64,000 bases of DNA from Cymbidium sinense (lineage: Eukaryota; Streptophyta; Magnoliopsida; Asparagales; Orchidaceae), in the NCBI GenBank assembly GCA_021442155.1, contig CM038215.1, positions 5,046,976 through 5,110,975 on the forward strand. The letters are read 5' to 3'. A model generated the notes under the pieces. It was not told where the DNA came from, made no database searches, and saw only the letters and a program-made list of their open reading frames with translations. A program made the position numbers and the translations under genes. Positions 13,301 through 24,600 of the stretch are shown piece by piece. The first letter of the stretch is position 1. The number at the start of each line of letters is the position of its first letter.

Positions 13301-16300
13301 TTTTTGGATTTACGGTTTTAGGATTTAGTATTTATGGCAAGGGTTTAGAGTTTTTGGTTTAGAGTTTAGTGTTTAGTGTTTAGGGTTTAGGGTTTTCAAG
13401 TTTTGGGTTTTGGGTTAGCTTAGGGTTAAGGGTTTAGGGTTTAGGCTTTAAGGTTTAAGGTTTAAGGTTTTTAGGGTTTAGGGTTTATGGTTTAGGGTTA
13501 TTTTAGGGTTTAAGGTTTAGGGTTTTATGGTTTAGACTTTAGGGTTTAGGGTTTAGGGTTAGGGTTTGGGCTTAGGTTTTAGGATTTAGGGTTTAGGGTT
13601 TAGGGTTTAGGGTTTACTGTTTAGGGTCTAGATTTTAGGGTTTAGGTTTTTTTAGGGTTTAGGGTTGTAGGTTTAGGTTTAGTTTTAGGGTTTAAAGTTT
13701 AGGATTTAGGGTTTAGTGTTCAGGGTTTGAGGTTTTGGATTTTTTTTTTTAAAATTAGGTGAATAGGTAGGTTTAGGTTTTTTTTATTAATTTAGTTTAT
13801 TTTTATTTATATTATTTTTATTTATCTTTAATTTTTATTAAGTTTTGTTTTTTTATTTTAATTGCATTTATTTTTTTAGGTTTATTTATTTTAGGTTTAT
13901 TCATTTTATTTTTGGTTTTTTATTTTAGTTTATTTTTTAGGTTTACCTTTAGGTTTATGTTTATTTTTAACTTTAATTTTATGTTTATTTTATTTTTTAG
14001 GTTTACGTTTTATTATTTATTTTTAGGTTTAGGTTTAGGTTTTTATTTTATTTTTTTAGGTTTAGGTTTAGGGTTTATATTTTATGTTTATTTTTAGGTT
14101 TTATTTTTTAGTTTAGGTTTAAGTTTATTTTTAGTTTATTTTATTTTATTTAGCTTATCGTTTAGGTTTAGTTTTTTTTAGGTTTAGGTTTAGATTTTAT
14201 TTATTTTAGTTTAGTTTATTTTAGTTTAGGTTTAGGTTTAGGTTTATTTTATTTTGTTTATTTTAAGTTTAGGTTTCTTTTTAATTTAATATTTAGGTTT
14301 TATTTATTATTTATTTTTAGGTTTTATTTTTATGTTTATATTTTATGTTTAGGTTTTTATTTAGTTTTTAATTTATTTTAAATTATGTTTATTTTATTTT
14401 TATTTTTATTTTTTCATTTAGTTTTTATTTTATTTAGGTTTTTAATTTTTAGTTTATTTTACTTTTTTTAGTTTAGTTTAGATATTCATTTATTTTTTAT
14501 TTTAGTCTTTTTTTATTTTATTTATTTTTTTTTTAAGTTTAGGTTTAGGTTTAGGTTTAGGCTTTTATTTAGGTTTTTATTTTATTTTATTTTTTATTTT
14601 ATTTAGGTTTAGGTTTTTTTTAAAAGCTTTATTTAGTTTAGGTTTAGGTTTTTAGGTTTTTAGGTTTTTAAAGTTTAGTGGTTAGGGATTAGGGTTTGGG
14701 ATTTATGGTTTAGGGTTTAGGGTTTAGGCTTTAAAGTTTAAAGTTGGGGGTTTTTTTATTTTTTTATTTTTTTTATTTTTAGAGTTTAAGGTTTAGCATT
14801 TAGGTTTTAGGTTTAGGGATGAGGTTTTAGTTTAGGTTTATTTTTAAATTAAGTAAACTGGTAGGTTTACATTATTTTTAATTTATTTTTAGGGTTTAGG
14901 TTAGCTTAGGGTTTATGCTTTTTTTTCTTTTTAAATAAGTAGGCCGATAGGTTTTCAATTATTTAGTTTATTAAGTTTATTTTTTTATTTATTTTAGATT
15001 ATTTTTTTTTTCATTTATGTTTATTTTTTATTTCTTATAGTTTATTTTATTTATCTTACATTTATTTATTTCAATATTAGTTTTTTATTTTAGTTTATTT
15101 TTTAGGTTTAGGTTTAGGTTTAGGTTTAGCTTTATTTTTTAGTTATGTTTTATTTTTATTTTTATTTTTGGTTTATGTTTTACTTTTATTTTGAGGTTTA
15201 GGTTTAGGTTTTTATTTATTTTTAGAAGGTTTAGGTTTATTTTTATGTTTTATTTTACAGTTTAGGATTAGATTTATTTTTAGTTTATTTTATTTTATTT
15301 AGTTTTGGTTTAGGTTTAAGTTTAGGTTTAGGCTTTTTTTTAGTTTATGGTTTAAGTATTTATTTATTTATCTTTAGGTTTATTATTTAGGTTTAGGTTT
15401 TTATTTTATTTTTATTATATATTATTTTATGTTCATTTTAGGTTTTATTCTTAGGTTTATCTTAATTTTTTTAGTTAAGTATAGGTTATTTTTATTTTAT
15501 TTTACTTTATTTTTATTAGTTTATTTTATTTTATTTTTAGGTTTAGGTTTAGGTTTAATTTAGGTTTCTATTTTATTTTAGTTTTTAAATTTATTTAGGT
15601 TTAGGTTTATTTATTTATTAAATTTTAAGGTTTTATTTAGGTTAAGCTATGGTTTTTCGGTTTAGGGATTAGGGTTTAGGTTTTGGTGTTTAAGGTTTAG
15701 GGTTTAGGGTTGTAGGTTTTAGGGTTTAAGGTTTAGGATTTAGGGTTTGGGTTTTATGGTTAAAGGTTTAGGGTTCAGGGTTTAGGATTTAGTGTTTACA
15801 GTTCAAGCTTTTTTAGGGTTCAGGGTTTAGGGTTTAGGGTTAGCTTAGGGTTTAGAGTTTAGGGCATTTAGCATTCAGGGTTTAGGGTTGTAGGTTTAGG
15901 TTTTAGGGTTTAGGGTTTAGGGTTTAGGATTTAGGGTTTAGGGATTTGGGTTTTGCATTTTAGGGTTTTTTTTAAAAAAAAGAAAACTAAGTAAAACAGT
16001 AGGTTTATGTTTATTTAGTTTTTTTTTTATTTTAGTTTATTTTATTTATTATGTTTATTTAAGTTTATTATTATTTTTATTTAGTTTAGTTTATATATTT
16101 TAGGTTTCTATTTTAGTTTATTTTATTTGGTTTAGGTTTAGGTTTAGGTTTATTTTTTGCTTAGTTTTATTTTTTATTTTATTTTTTTAGGCTTTTGTTT
16201 TATTTTCTATTTTTGGGTTAAGGTTTACATTTTTATTTTATTTGTTTAGCTTTAGATCTTAGGTTTTTATTTTAGGATTATTTTTAAGTTTTATTTTTTA

Positions 16301-17194
16301 GTTTAGATTTAGGTTTATTTTTAGTTCATTTTATTTTATTTAATTTAGGTTTAGGTTAGTTTATTTTAGCTTTAGGTTTAGGTTTAAGTTTTATTTATTT
16401 TAGTTTAGTTTATTTTAGTTTAGTTTAGGTTTATTTTATTTTGTTTTTTAAAATTTTATTTTAGGTTTAAGTTTTTATTTTATTTCATGGTTTAGGGTTT
16501 ATTTTTTATTTCATTTTAGGTTTTTCTTAGGATTAGATTTTTATATAGTTTTTATTTTATTTTATTTTAGGTTTAATTTAATTTTATTTTACATTTAGTT
16601 TTTATTTTATTAAGGTTTTTTGTTCTTATGTATATTTTATTTTTTTTAGTTTAGTTTAGGTTATTCTTTATTTTATTTTAATTTGTTATTATTTTTTATT
16701 TTATATTATTTTTATGTTTAGCTTTATGTTTGAGTTTATGTTTTTATTTTATTTTATTTTTTATTTTATCGGTTGAGGTTTTTATCTATTTTATTTTTAG
16801 GTATTATTTAGTTTAGGTTTAGTCTTTTAGGTTAGGGTTGAGGGTTTAGGGTTTATTGTTTAGGGCTTTAGTGTTTAGGAATTTAGGGTTTAGGGTTTAG
16901 GGTCAAGTATTTAGGCTTTAGGGATTAGGGTTTATAGGGTTTAAGCTTTAGGGTTTAAGGTTTAGCATTTGGGTTTAGGGTTAGCTTAGGGTTTAGGGTT
17001 TAGGGTTTCGAGTGTATAGTTTATGGTCTAAGGTTTAAACTTTTATGGCTTTTAGTTACGAGTTTAGTGTTTTGGGTTTAGGGTTGTAGGTTTAGGGTTG
17101 TAGGGTTAGGGTTTAGTGTTTAGGGTTAGTTTTAGTGTTTAGGGTTTAGGGTTTAAGGCTTAGGGTTTAGGGTTTAGGATTTAAGTTTTAGGAT

Positions 17195-17222
17195 TTTTTT
17201 AAAAAAATTAAGTAAACCAGTA
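17195..17222 (+). repeat. Hinge motif, type B representative
   Basis: A run of T, then a run of A, then TTAAGTAAACCAGTAGG. This form, with seven or more T followed by A-rich sequence, is also seen near 5521, 7241, 8535, 15985, 23117, 29658, 53563 and 55924. It marks the exact change from heptamer block to AT-rich spacer. No function is known to me. The A/T tract could mark where the repeat unit closed on itself or recombined, or be the remnant of an inserted tail; this is inference only. Confidence 0.7.
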
Positions 17223-18254
17223 GGTTTATGTTTATCTAGTTTACTTTTCATTTATTTTAGTTTATTTTATTTGTTATTTTTATTTAGGTTTGGTTTTTAT
17301 TTTTATTTAGTTTGATTTATTTATTTTAGGTATATTTATTTTAGTTAAAGATTTTTATTTTAGTTTACTATTTAGGTTTAGCTTTAGGTTTATGTTTATT
17401 TTTTTAATTTAGTTTTATTTTCATTTTATTTTTTAGGTTTATGTTTTATTTTATTTTTTTAGGTTTAGGTTTTGGTTTTTATTTTATTTTTTTAGGTTTA
17501 GGTTAAAAGTTTTAATTTTTGGCCTTTTAGGTTTTATTTTTTAGTTTAGGTTATGGGATTATTTTTAGTTTATTTTAATTTATTTAATTTTGGATTTAGG
17601 TTTAGTTTAGGTTTTGTTTCTTTTAGTTTAGTTTATTTTTTTTTAGGTCTAAGTTTATTTTATTTTTGTTTATTTTAGGTTTTGGTTTTTTCTTTTAGTG
17701 TAGTGTTTAGGTTTTAGTCTTTAATTATTTTTAAGTTTATTTTTTAGGCATAGGTTTTTATTTAGTCTTTTATTTTATTTTGTTTTATGTTTATTTTATT
17801 TTTATTTTACATTTAGTTTTTATTTTATTTAGTTTGTTTATATTTTTATGTTTATTATATTTTTTAGTTTAGTTTACATTTTTCTTCATTTTATTTTAGT
17901 TTAATTTTTAGTTTTTATTTTATTTTATTTTTAGGTTTAGGTTTTGGTTTAGGTTTAGGATTATGTTTAGGTTTTAGTTTAGGTTTTTATTTTATTTTAT
18001 TTTATTTTATATTTAGTTTTATTTATTTATTTTTTATTTTTAGGTTTTATTTACTTTAGGTTGAGGTTTTTAGGTTTAAGGATTAGGGTTTAGGGTTTAG
18101 GGTTTAGGGCTTAGTGTTTAGGGTTTATGATTTAGAGTTATAGATTTTAGCAATTAGGGTTTAGGGTTTAGGGTTTAGGGTTTAGGGTTTTAGGGTTTAG
18201 GGTTTAAGGTTTAGGGTTGTAGGTTTAGGGTTGAGGGTTTTTTTTATTTATTTA

Positions 18255-18283
18255 TTTTATTTTTAAATTAAGTAAATTGGTAG
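18255..18283 (+). repeat. Hinge motif, type A representative
   Basis: ATTTATTTTATTTTTAAATT followed by AAGTAAATTGGTAGG. The lead-in is TTTATTTT sequence instead of a homopolymer pair. Related copies lie near 943, 3532, 9841, 11866 and 24601. After the hinge the spacer reads TTTATTTTCTTATTT-like in these copies, so type A hinges mark a distinct class of unit whose spacing gives the 6.3 kb superperiod. Confidence 0.6.
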
Positions 18284-21200
18284 GTTTAGATATATTTAGT
18301 TTATTTATTTTATTTTCTTATTTCTTTTAGTTCATTTTTTTTATTCTTATTTATGTTTATTTTAGTTTTTATTTAGCTTAGTTTATTTATTTTAGGTTTA
18401 TTTATTATAGATTATTATTTAGGTTTAGTTTAGGTTTAGGTTTATTTTTTAGCTTAGTTCTATTTTTATTTATTTTTTTGGGTTTATGTTTTATTTTTTA
18501 TTTTTAGGTTTTGGTTTAGGGTTTTATTTTATTTTTTTAGATTTAGGTTTTATTTTGTGTTTTAGGTTTATTTATAGTTTACTTTATTTTATTTAATTTA
18601 AGTTTAGGTTCAGGTTTAGTTTATTTTAGGTTTAGGTTTAGGAATTATTTATTTTAGTTTAGTTTATCTTAATTTAGGTTTAGGTTGATTTTAATTTTAT
18701 TTTAGGTTTAAGTTTTTTTTAGTTTAGGGTTTAGGATTTATTTTTTATTTTTTTTAGGTTTATTTTTTAGGTTTAGGTTTTTATTTAGTTTTTATTTTCT
18801 TTAATATTAAGTTTATTTTTTTATTTTAGGTTTAGTTTTTATTTAATTTTGGTTATTTATTTTTTATAATTTTCTTAAGGACTTTATTTTCGCTTAGTTT
18901 TTATTTTTTATTTTATTTTCTTTTTAGGTTTAGGTTTAGGTTTAGGTTTAGGTTTTAGTTTATGTTTTTTTTTATTTTTTTATTTTTTTCATTTCATTTT
19001 GGTTTAAGTTTTATTTATTTATTTTATTTTTAGGTTTTATTTAGTTTATGTTTAGGTTTTATTTTATTTTATTTATTTAGGGTTTATGTTTAGTTTATTT
19101 TAGGATTAGGTTTAGGTTTAATTTAATTTAGTTTATGTTTTGGTTTATTTTATTTTTTTTGTTTTATTTTTATTTTAAGCTTAGTTTTGATTTTTAGTTT
19201 AGGGTTTGGGTTATATTTTTTATTTATTTTTAAGTTTAATTTTTTGGTTTATTTTTTAGGTTTAGGTTTTTATTTTATTTTTGTTTTGTTTTTTTAGGTT
19301 TATTTTACTTTTATTTTATGTTTAGTTTTTATTTTATTTAAGTTTTTTATTCTTAGGTTATTATTATTATTTTTGATTAATTTAGGTTTTTATTTATTTT
19401 ATTTTAGTTTCTTTTAATTTTTTATATTATTTTATTTTTAGGTTTAAGTTTAGGTTTTAGTTTAAGTTTTTATTAATTTATTATTTTATTTATTTTAAGT
19501 TTAGGTTTTTTATTTATTTTATTTTCAAGTTTTATTTACTTGAGGTTTAGGTTTTTAGGTTTTTAGGTTTTTAGGGTTTAAGGTTTAGGGTTTTATGGTT
19601 CATCATTTAGGGCAAGGGTTTAGGGTTTATGGTTTAGGGTTTAGGGTTTTTAGGGTTTAGGGTTTAGTGTTTAGGGTTTAGGGTTTTTAGGGTTTAGTGT
19701 TTATGGTTTAGTGTTAGTTTAGGGGTTACAGTTTTATGGTTTAGGGTTTAGTGTTAGGGATAGGGTTTAAAGTTTAGGGTTTGGGGTATAGGGTTTAGGA
19801 TTTAGGGTTTAGGGTTTAGGGTTGTAGGTCTAGGGTTTAGGGTTTATGGGTTTAAGGTTTAGGATTTAGGATTTAAGGTTTAGGGTTTAGGGTTTAGGGT
19901 TTAAGATTTAGGTTTTTTTTAAAAATTAGGTAAACAGGTGGGTTTAGATTTTGTTTACTTTATTTTTTTATTTATTTTATTTTATTTTATTTTTTATTTT
20001 TGTTTAGGCTTTTTTATTTTTATTTAGTTTATTTAATTTGTTTAGGTTTATTTATTTTAGTTATGGTTTTTTTTAGTTTATTTTTAGGTTTTGTTTAGGT
20101 TTATTTTTATATTTTAATTTAGCTTTATTTTTATTTTATTTTTTAAGTTTAGGTTTTCTTATTTATTTTTAGGTTTAGGGTTAGGTTATTATTTTATATC
20201 TTTAGGTATAGGTTTATGGTGTTTATTTTAGGTTTATTTTTATGTTTTATTTTTTAGTTTAGGTTTAAGTTTATTTTCAATTTACTTTATTTTATTTAGT
20301 TTAGAGTTTAGGTTTAATTTATTTTAGGTTTATGTTTAGCTTTTATTTATTTTAGTTTAGTTTATTTAATTTAGGTATAGGTTTAGTTTATTTTGCTTAT
20401 TTTAAGTTAAGGTTTTTTTTAGTTTATGGTTTTGGTTTTATTTTTTATTTATTTTTAAGTTATATTTTATGTTTACATTTTATGTTTTGGTTTTTATTTA
20501 GTTTTTATTTAATTTTAATTTAGGTTTTTTTTTATTTAGTTTTTATTTTATTTAAGCTTTTTATTTTTAGGTTTATTTTATTATTTTTGCTTTGTTTAGG
20601 TTTTTATTTATTTTATTTTATTTTAGATTTTATTTTTTATTTTATTTTATTTTTAGGTTTAGGTTTAGGTTTAGGTTTTAGTTTACATTTTTATTTTATT
20701 TTATTATATTTAGGTTTAGGTTTATTTATTTATTTTATTTTTAGGTTTTATTTAGGTTAGGTTTAGGTTTTTAGGGTTTAAGGTTTGGGGTTTAAGGTTT
20801 AGGGTATAGGGTTGTACATTTTAGGGTAAAGGGTTTAGGGTTTAGGGTTTTAGGATTTAGGGTTTAGGGTTTTAAAGTTTAGGGTTTAGGATTTAAGGTT
20901 GTAGGTTTACAGTTCAGAGTTGAGGGTTTATTGTTGGTTTTAGGGTTTAGCATTTAGGGTTACGGTTATTTTTAATTTTGTTAATTCTTAATTATTTTAA
21001 ATTAAGTAAACTTGTAGGTTTAGGTTTATTTAGTTTATTTTTTTATTTATTTTAGTTTTTAATTTAGGTTTTTTTATTATTTAATTTTTTTTTTTTTGGT
21101 TTAGTTATTTTAATTTAGATTTTTTATTTTACTTTAATTTTTAGGTTTATGTTTAGATTTAGGTTAATTTTTTAGTTTAGTTTTATTTTATTTTATTTTT

Positions 21201-21879
21201 AAGTCTAGGTTTTATAATTTATTTTTAGGTTTAGGTTAAGGTTTCTATTTTATTTTTTTAGGTTTAGGTTTTAGGTTTTTATTTTAGGTTTATTTTTTGC
21301 TTTTCTTTTTAGTTTAGGTTTATTTTTAGTTTATTTTATTTTATTTAGGGTTTTGGTTTAGGTTTAGTATATTTTAGGTTTAAAGTTTAGGTTTTATTAT
21401 TTATTTATTTTTAGTTTTTATTTTTAAGTTTAAGTTTTTATTTAGTTTTTAGTTTATTTTATTTTTGATTTAATTTATTTTTATTTTAGGTTTAGTTTAT
21501 ATTTTATTTAAGTTTTTTCTAGTGTAGTTTAGGTTGTTATTTACTTTATTTTAGTTGAGTTTTTTATTTTTTTTATTTTAGTTTCTTTTTAGGTTTAGGT
21601 TTAGGTTTTAGTTTAGGCTTTTAATTTATTTTATTTTTTTATTTTATTTTGGTTTTGGTTCTTTTATATATTTTATTTTTGTGTTTTATTTAGTTTAGCT
21701 TTAGCTTTTTATCTTTTTAGGGTTTAGGGTTTATGGTTTAAGATTTGGGGTGTAGGGTTTAGGGTTTAGGGTTTAGGGTTTTGGGTTTAGGGTTTGGGTT
21801 TAGGGTTTTAGGGTTTAGGGTTTAATTTTTAGGTCTAGGGTCCAAGTTTTCATTTGGGGTTTAGGATTTTTATTTTTTT

Positions 21880-22351
21880 AACAGAGAACAAATTTATATT
21901 CAACATTTCTTCTTTTTGATTTCATCAACCAAGTAACACACTAAGTTTTATAAGACACATGTGATGACGTGTATCAAAAGTGAGCACGCATATAGCAAAT
22001 CTAAGACCCTAGATAACTGGAACTATCTTTATTTTAAAGATAGTTTGATAAGCAGTAGATCAAAATGGGCATTCTTTAGTTTATCTAGTTCCCATCAGAA
22101 TCACCTTGGCCTCTCGAGTAGTGGGATCCACCATCATATCCCTGATCTCTCCCTCTACCACCACCTTGATTATAACCTCCATTAGTCCTCCTGCCTCCAT
22201 AACCACCACTGCTCCGACCACCATCTTCTTATCCACCAGCTCCTCCAGTTCCCCCACCACCAATGTGATAACTATTGCCACTTCCTTCTGCATGCAGATC
22301 GACAAAGCTTTGTTTGTGGTGATGTTCCCTGTCAAGGTTCTGCCCATTCTT
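21880..22351 (-). pseudogene. GRP retro-copy 2
   Basis: Same fragment as at 6,405-6,870 with the same junction (CCCATTCTTAGGG) and the same other end (GTTCTCTGTT on the minus strand, then an A-rich stretch that could be a poly(A) remnant). The glycine-rich frame is recognisable, with the GGYNQGGGRERDQGYDGGSH tail. It sits 881 bp after the hinge at 20999, homologous in position to copy 1. Small indels in the middle separate the RRM remnant from the tail. Confidence 0.75.
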
Positions 22352-24395
22352 AGGGTTTAGGTTTAGGTTTATTAGGTTTCAGGGCATAGGTTTATTTTTT
22401 AATTTATTTAGTTACTTTAGGTTTAGCTTTAGGGTTTGGGGTTTAGGTTTTAGGGTTTAGGGTTTACGGTTTAGGGTTTAAGATTTAGGGTGTAGGGTTT
22501 ATGGTTTAAAGATTAGGGTTTTAAAGTTTATGCTTTTAAAGTTTAGGGATAAGGATTAAGGTTTAGGGTTTTTTAAGGTTTAGGGTTTAATGTTTGGGGT
22601 TTAGGGTTTAGGGTGGTAGGTTTAGGGTTTCTGTTTAGGTTTAGGGTTTAGTTTTCTTTGGTTTAAGTTAAGGTTTAGGATTATGGTTTAGGGTTTTGAG
22701 TTTAGATTTTGGAGGTTTAGGGTTTAGGTTGGGTTTAGTGTTTAAGTTTAATGTTTAGTGTTTAGGTTTATAGTTTGTTTTAAGGTTTAGGTTTAGTGTG
22801 TTTAGTTTAAGTTAGTTTGATTTGAGTTTAGAGTTTAGGATTTAGGCTTTAGGGTTTAGGGTTTAGGGTTAGTTTAGGATTTAGGGTTTATGGTTTAGGG
22901 ATTAGGGTTTTTGGTTAAGGTTAGGGTTTATGGTTTAGGGTTTAGGGTTTAAGTTTGTAGGTTTAGGGTTTAGGGTTTAGTGTTTTTAGGGTTTAGTGTT
23001 TAGGATTATAGGCTTAGGGTTTACGATTTACGGTTTAGGGTTTACGATTAGGCTTAGGGTTTAGGGTTTAGGATTTAGGGTTTAGGGTTTAAGGTTTAGG
23101 ATTTTTTTATAAAAAAAATTAAGTAAACCATTAGGTTTAGGATTATCTAGTTTAATTTTTATTTTTTATAGTCTATTTTATTTTTATTTTTATTTATGTT
23201 TATTTTTTATTTTTATTTAGTTTAGTTTATTTATTTGAGGTTTATTTATTTTAATTTCAATTTTTTATTTTAGTTTTTTTTTTAGGTTTAGGTTTAGGTT
23301 TAGGTTTATTTTTTAGTTGAGTTTTATATTTAATTTATTTTTAGGTTTATGTTTTATTTCAATTTTTAGGTTTAGGTTTAGGGTTTAGGATTTAGAGTTT
23401 TTAGGGTTTAGAGTTTAGGGTTGGGGTTTTATGGTTTATGCTTTTAGGGTTATTGATTACGGGTTTAGGTTTTAGGGTTATAGGTTTAGGGTTTAGGGTT
23501 TAAATTTTTTTTTTTTAAAAAAAAGTAGACTAGTAGGTTTAGATTTATTTAATTTATTTTTTATTTATTTTAGTTTATTTCATTTATTATTTTTATTTAG
23601 ACTTATTTTTTTATTTTTTTTGGCTTTATTTATTTTAGGTTTATTTATTTTAGTTTAGGATTTTTATTTTTATTTATTTTTTAGGTTTAGCTTCAGGTTT
23701 ATGTTTATTTTATTTTTTTAGGTTTAGGTTTTATTTTTTATTTTTAGGATGAGCTTTAGGTTTTTATTTTTATTTTTTAGGTTTAGGTTTTAGGTTTTTA
23801 TTTTAGGTTTTTTTGTGTTTTATTTTTTAGTTTAGGTTCCAGGTTTATTTTTAGTTTAATTTATTTTATTTAGTTTAGGGTTTAGGTTTAGTTTATTTTA
23901 GGTTTAGGTTTAGGTTCTATTTATTTTAGTTAAGTTTATTTTAGTTTAGATTTAGGTTTATTTTATTTTGTTTATTTTAGATTTTGGTTTTTTTCTTTTA
24001 ATTTATAGTTTAGGTTTTATTTTTTTATCTGTTTTAAGGTTTATTTTTTAGGCTTAGGTTTATATTTAGCTTTTTTTAATTTTATTTTTGGTTTATTTTA
24101 TTTTTATTTTACATTTTGTTTTTATTGTATTTAGGTTTTTTATTTTTATGTTTATTATATATTTTTTGGTTTAGTTTAGGTTTTTCTTTATTTTATTTTA
24201 GTTTTTATTTTTTCTTTTATTTTATTTTTAGGTTTACGTTTAAGTTTAGGTTTAGGTTTTAGTTTAAGTTTTTATTTTATTTTAATTTATCTTTTATTTT
24301 TTTTATTTTTTATTTTTTTATTTTTAGGTTATATTTAGTTTAGGTTTAGGGTTTTAGGTTTGTAGGATTTAGGGTTTAAGGTTTAGAATTTAGGT

Positions 24396-24430
24396 TTTAG
24401 GGTTTAGGGTTTAGGGTTTAGGGTTTAGGG
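24396..24430 (+). repeat. Perfect telomeric run, five TTTAGGG
   Basis: Five exact heptamers followed by TTTATGG. Lies in the block leading to the type A hinge at 24601. Confidence 0.9.
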
Positions 24431-24600
24431 TTTATGGTTTAGGGTTTAAGGTTGTACATTTTAGCGATTAGGGTTTTGGGTTTATGGTTTGGATTTAGGA
24501 TTTAGGGTTTTAGGGTTTAGGGTTTAAGGTTTAGGGTTGTAAGTTTAGGGATAAAGTTTTTGTTTATTTGTTCTTATTTTTTTATTATTTTTATTTTTTT

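Larger units (their letters stand above)
11866..18264 (+). repeat. Satellite superunit 2 (about 6.4 kb), no GRP fragment
   Basis: Hinge at 11866, then 13751, 14846, 14931, 15985, 17205 and the next type A hinge at 18265. The first two intervals (1,885 and 1,095 bp) parallel those of the units starting at 18265 (1,656 and 1,078) and 24601 (1,710 and 1,023). An 85-bp interval between 14846 and 14931 is the shortest in the array and looks like a deletion derivative. There is no GRP fragment at the position where superunits 1 and 3 have one. Confidence 0.6.
18265..24600 (+). repeat. Satellite superunit 3 (about 6.3 kb), with GRP fragment
   Basis: Type A hinge at 18265, hinges at 19921, 20999, 23117 and 23521, next type A hinge at 24601 (6,336 bp). 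The lead-in to both ends is a T-rich stretch followed by AATTAAGTAAA or AATTAAATAAA and then TTATTTTCTTATTT-like spacer. GRP pseudogene at 21,880-22,351. About 1.3 kb between the GRP copy and the hinge at 23117 is mostly irregular heptamers and variant words (22,600-23,110). Confidence 0.6.
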
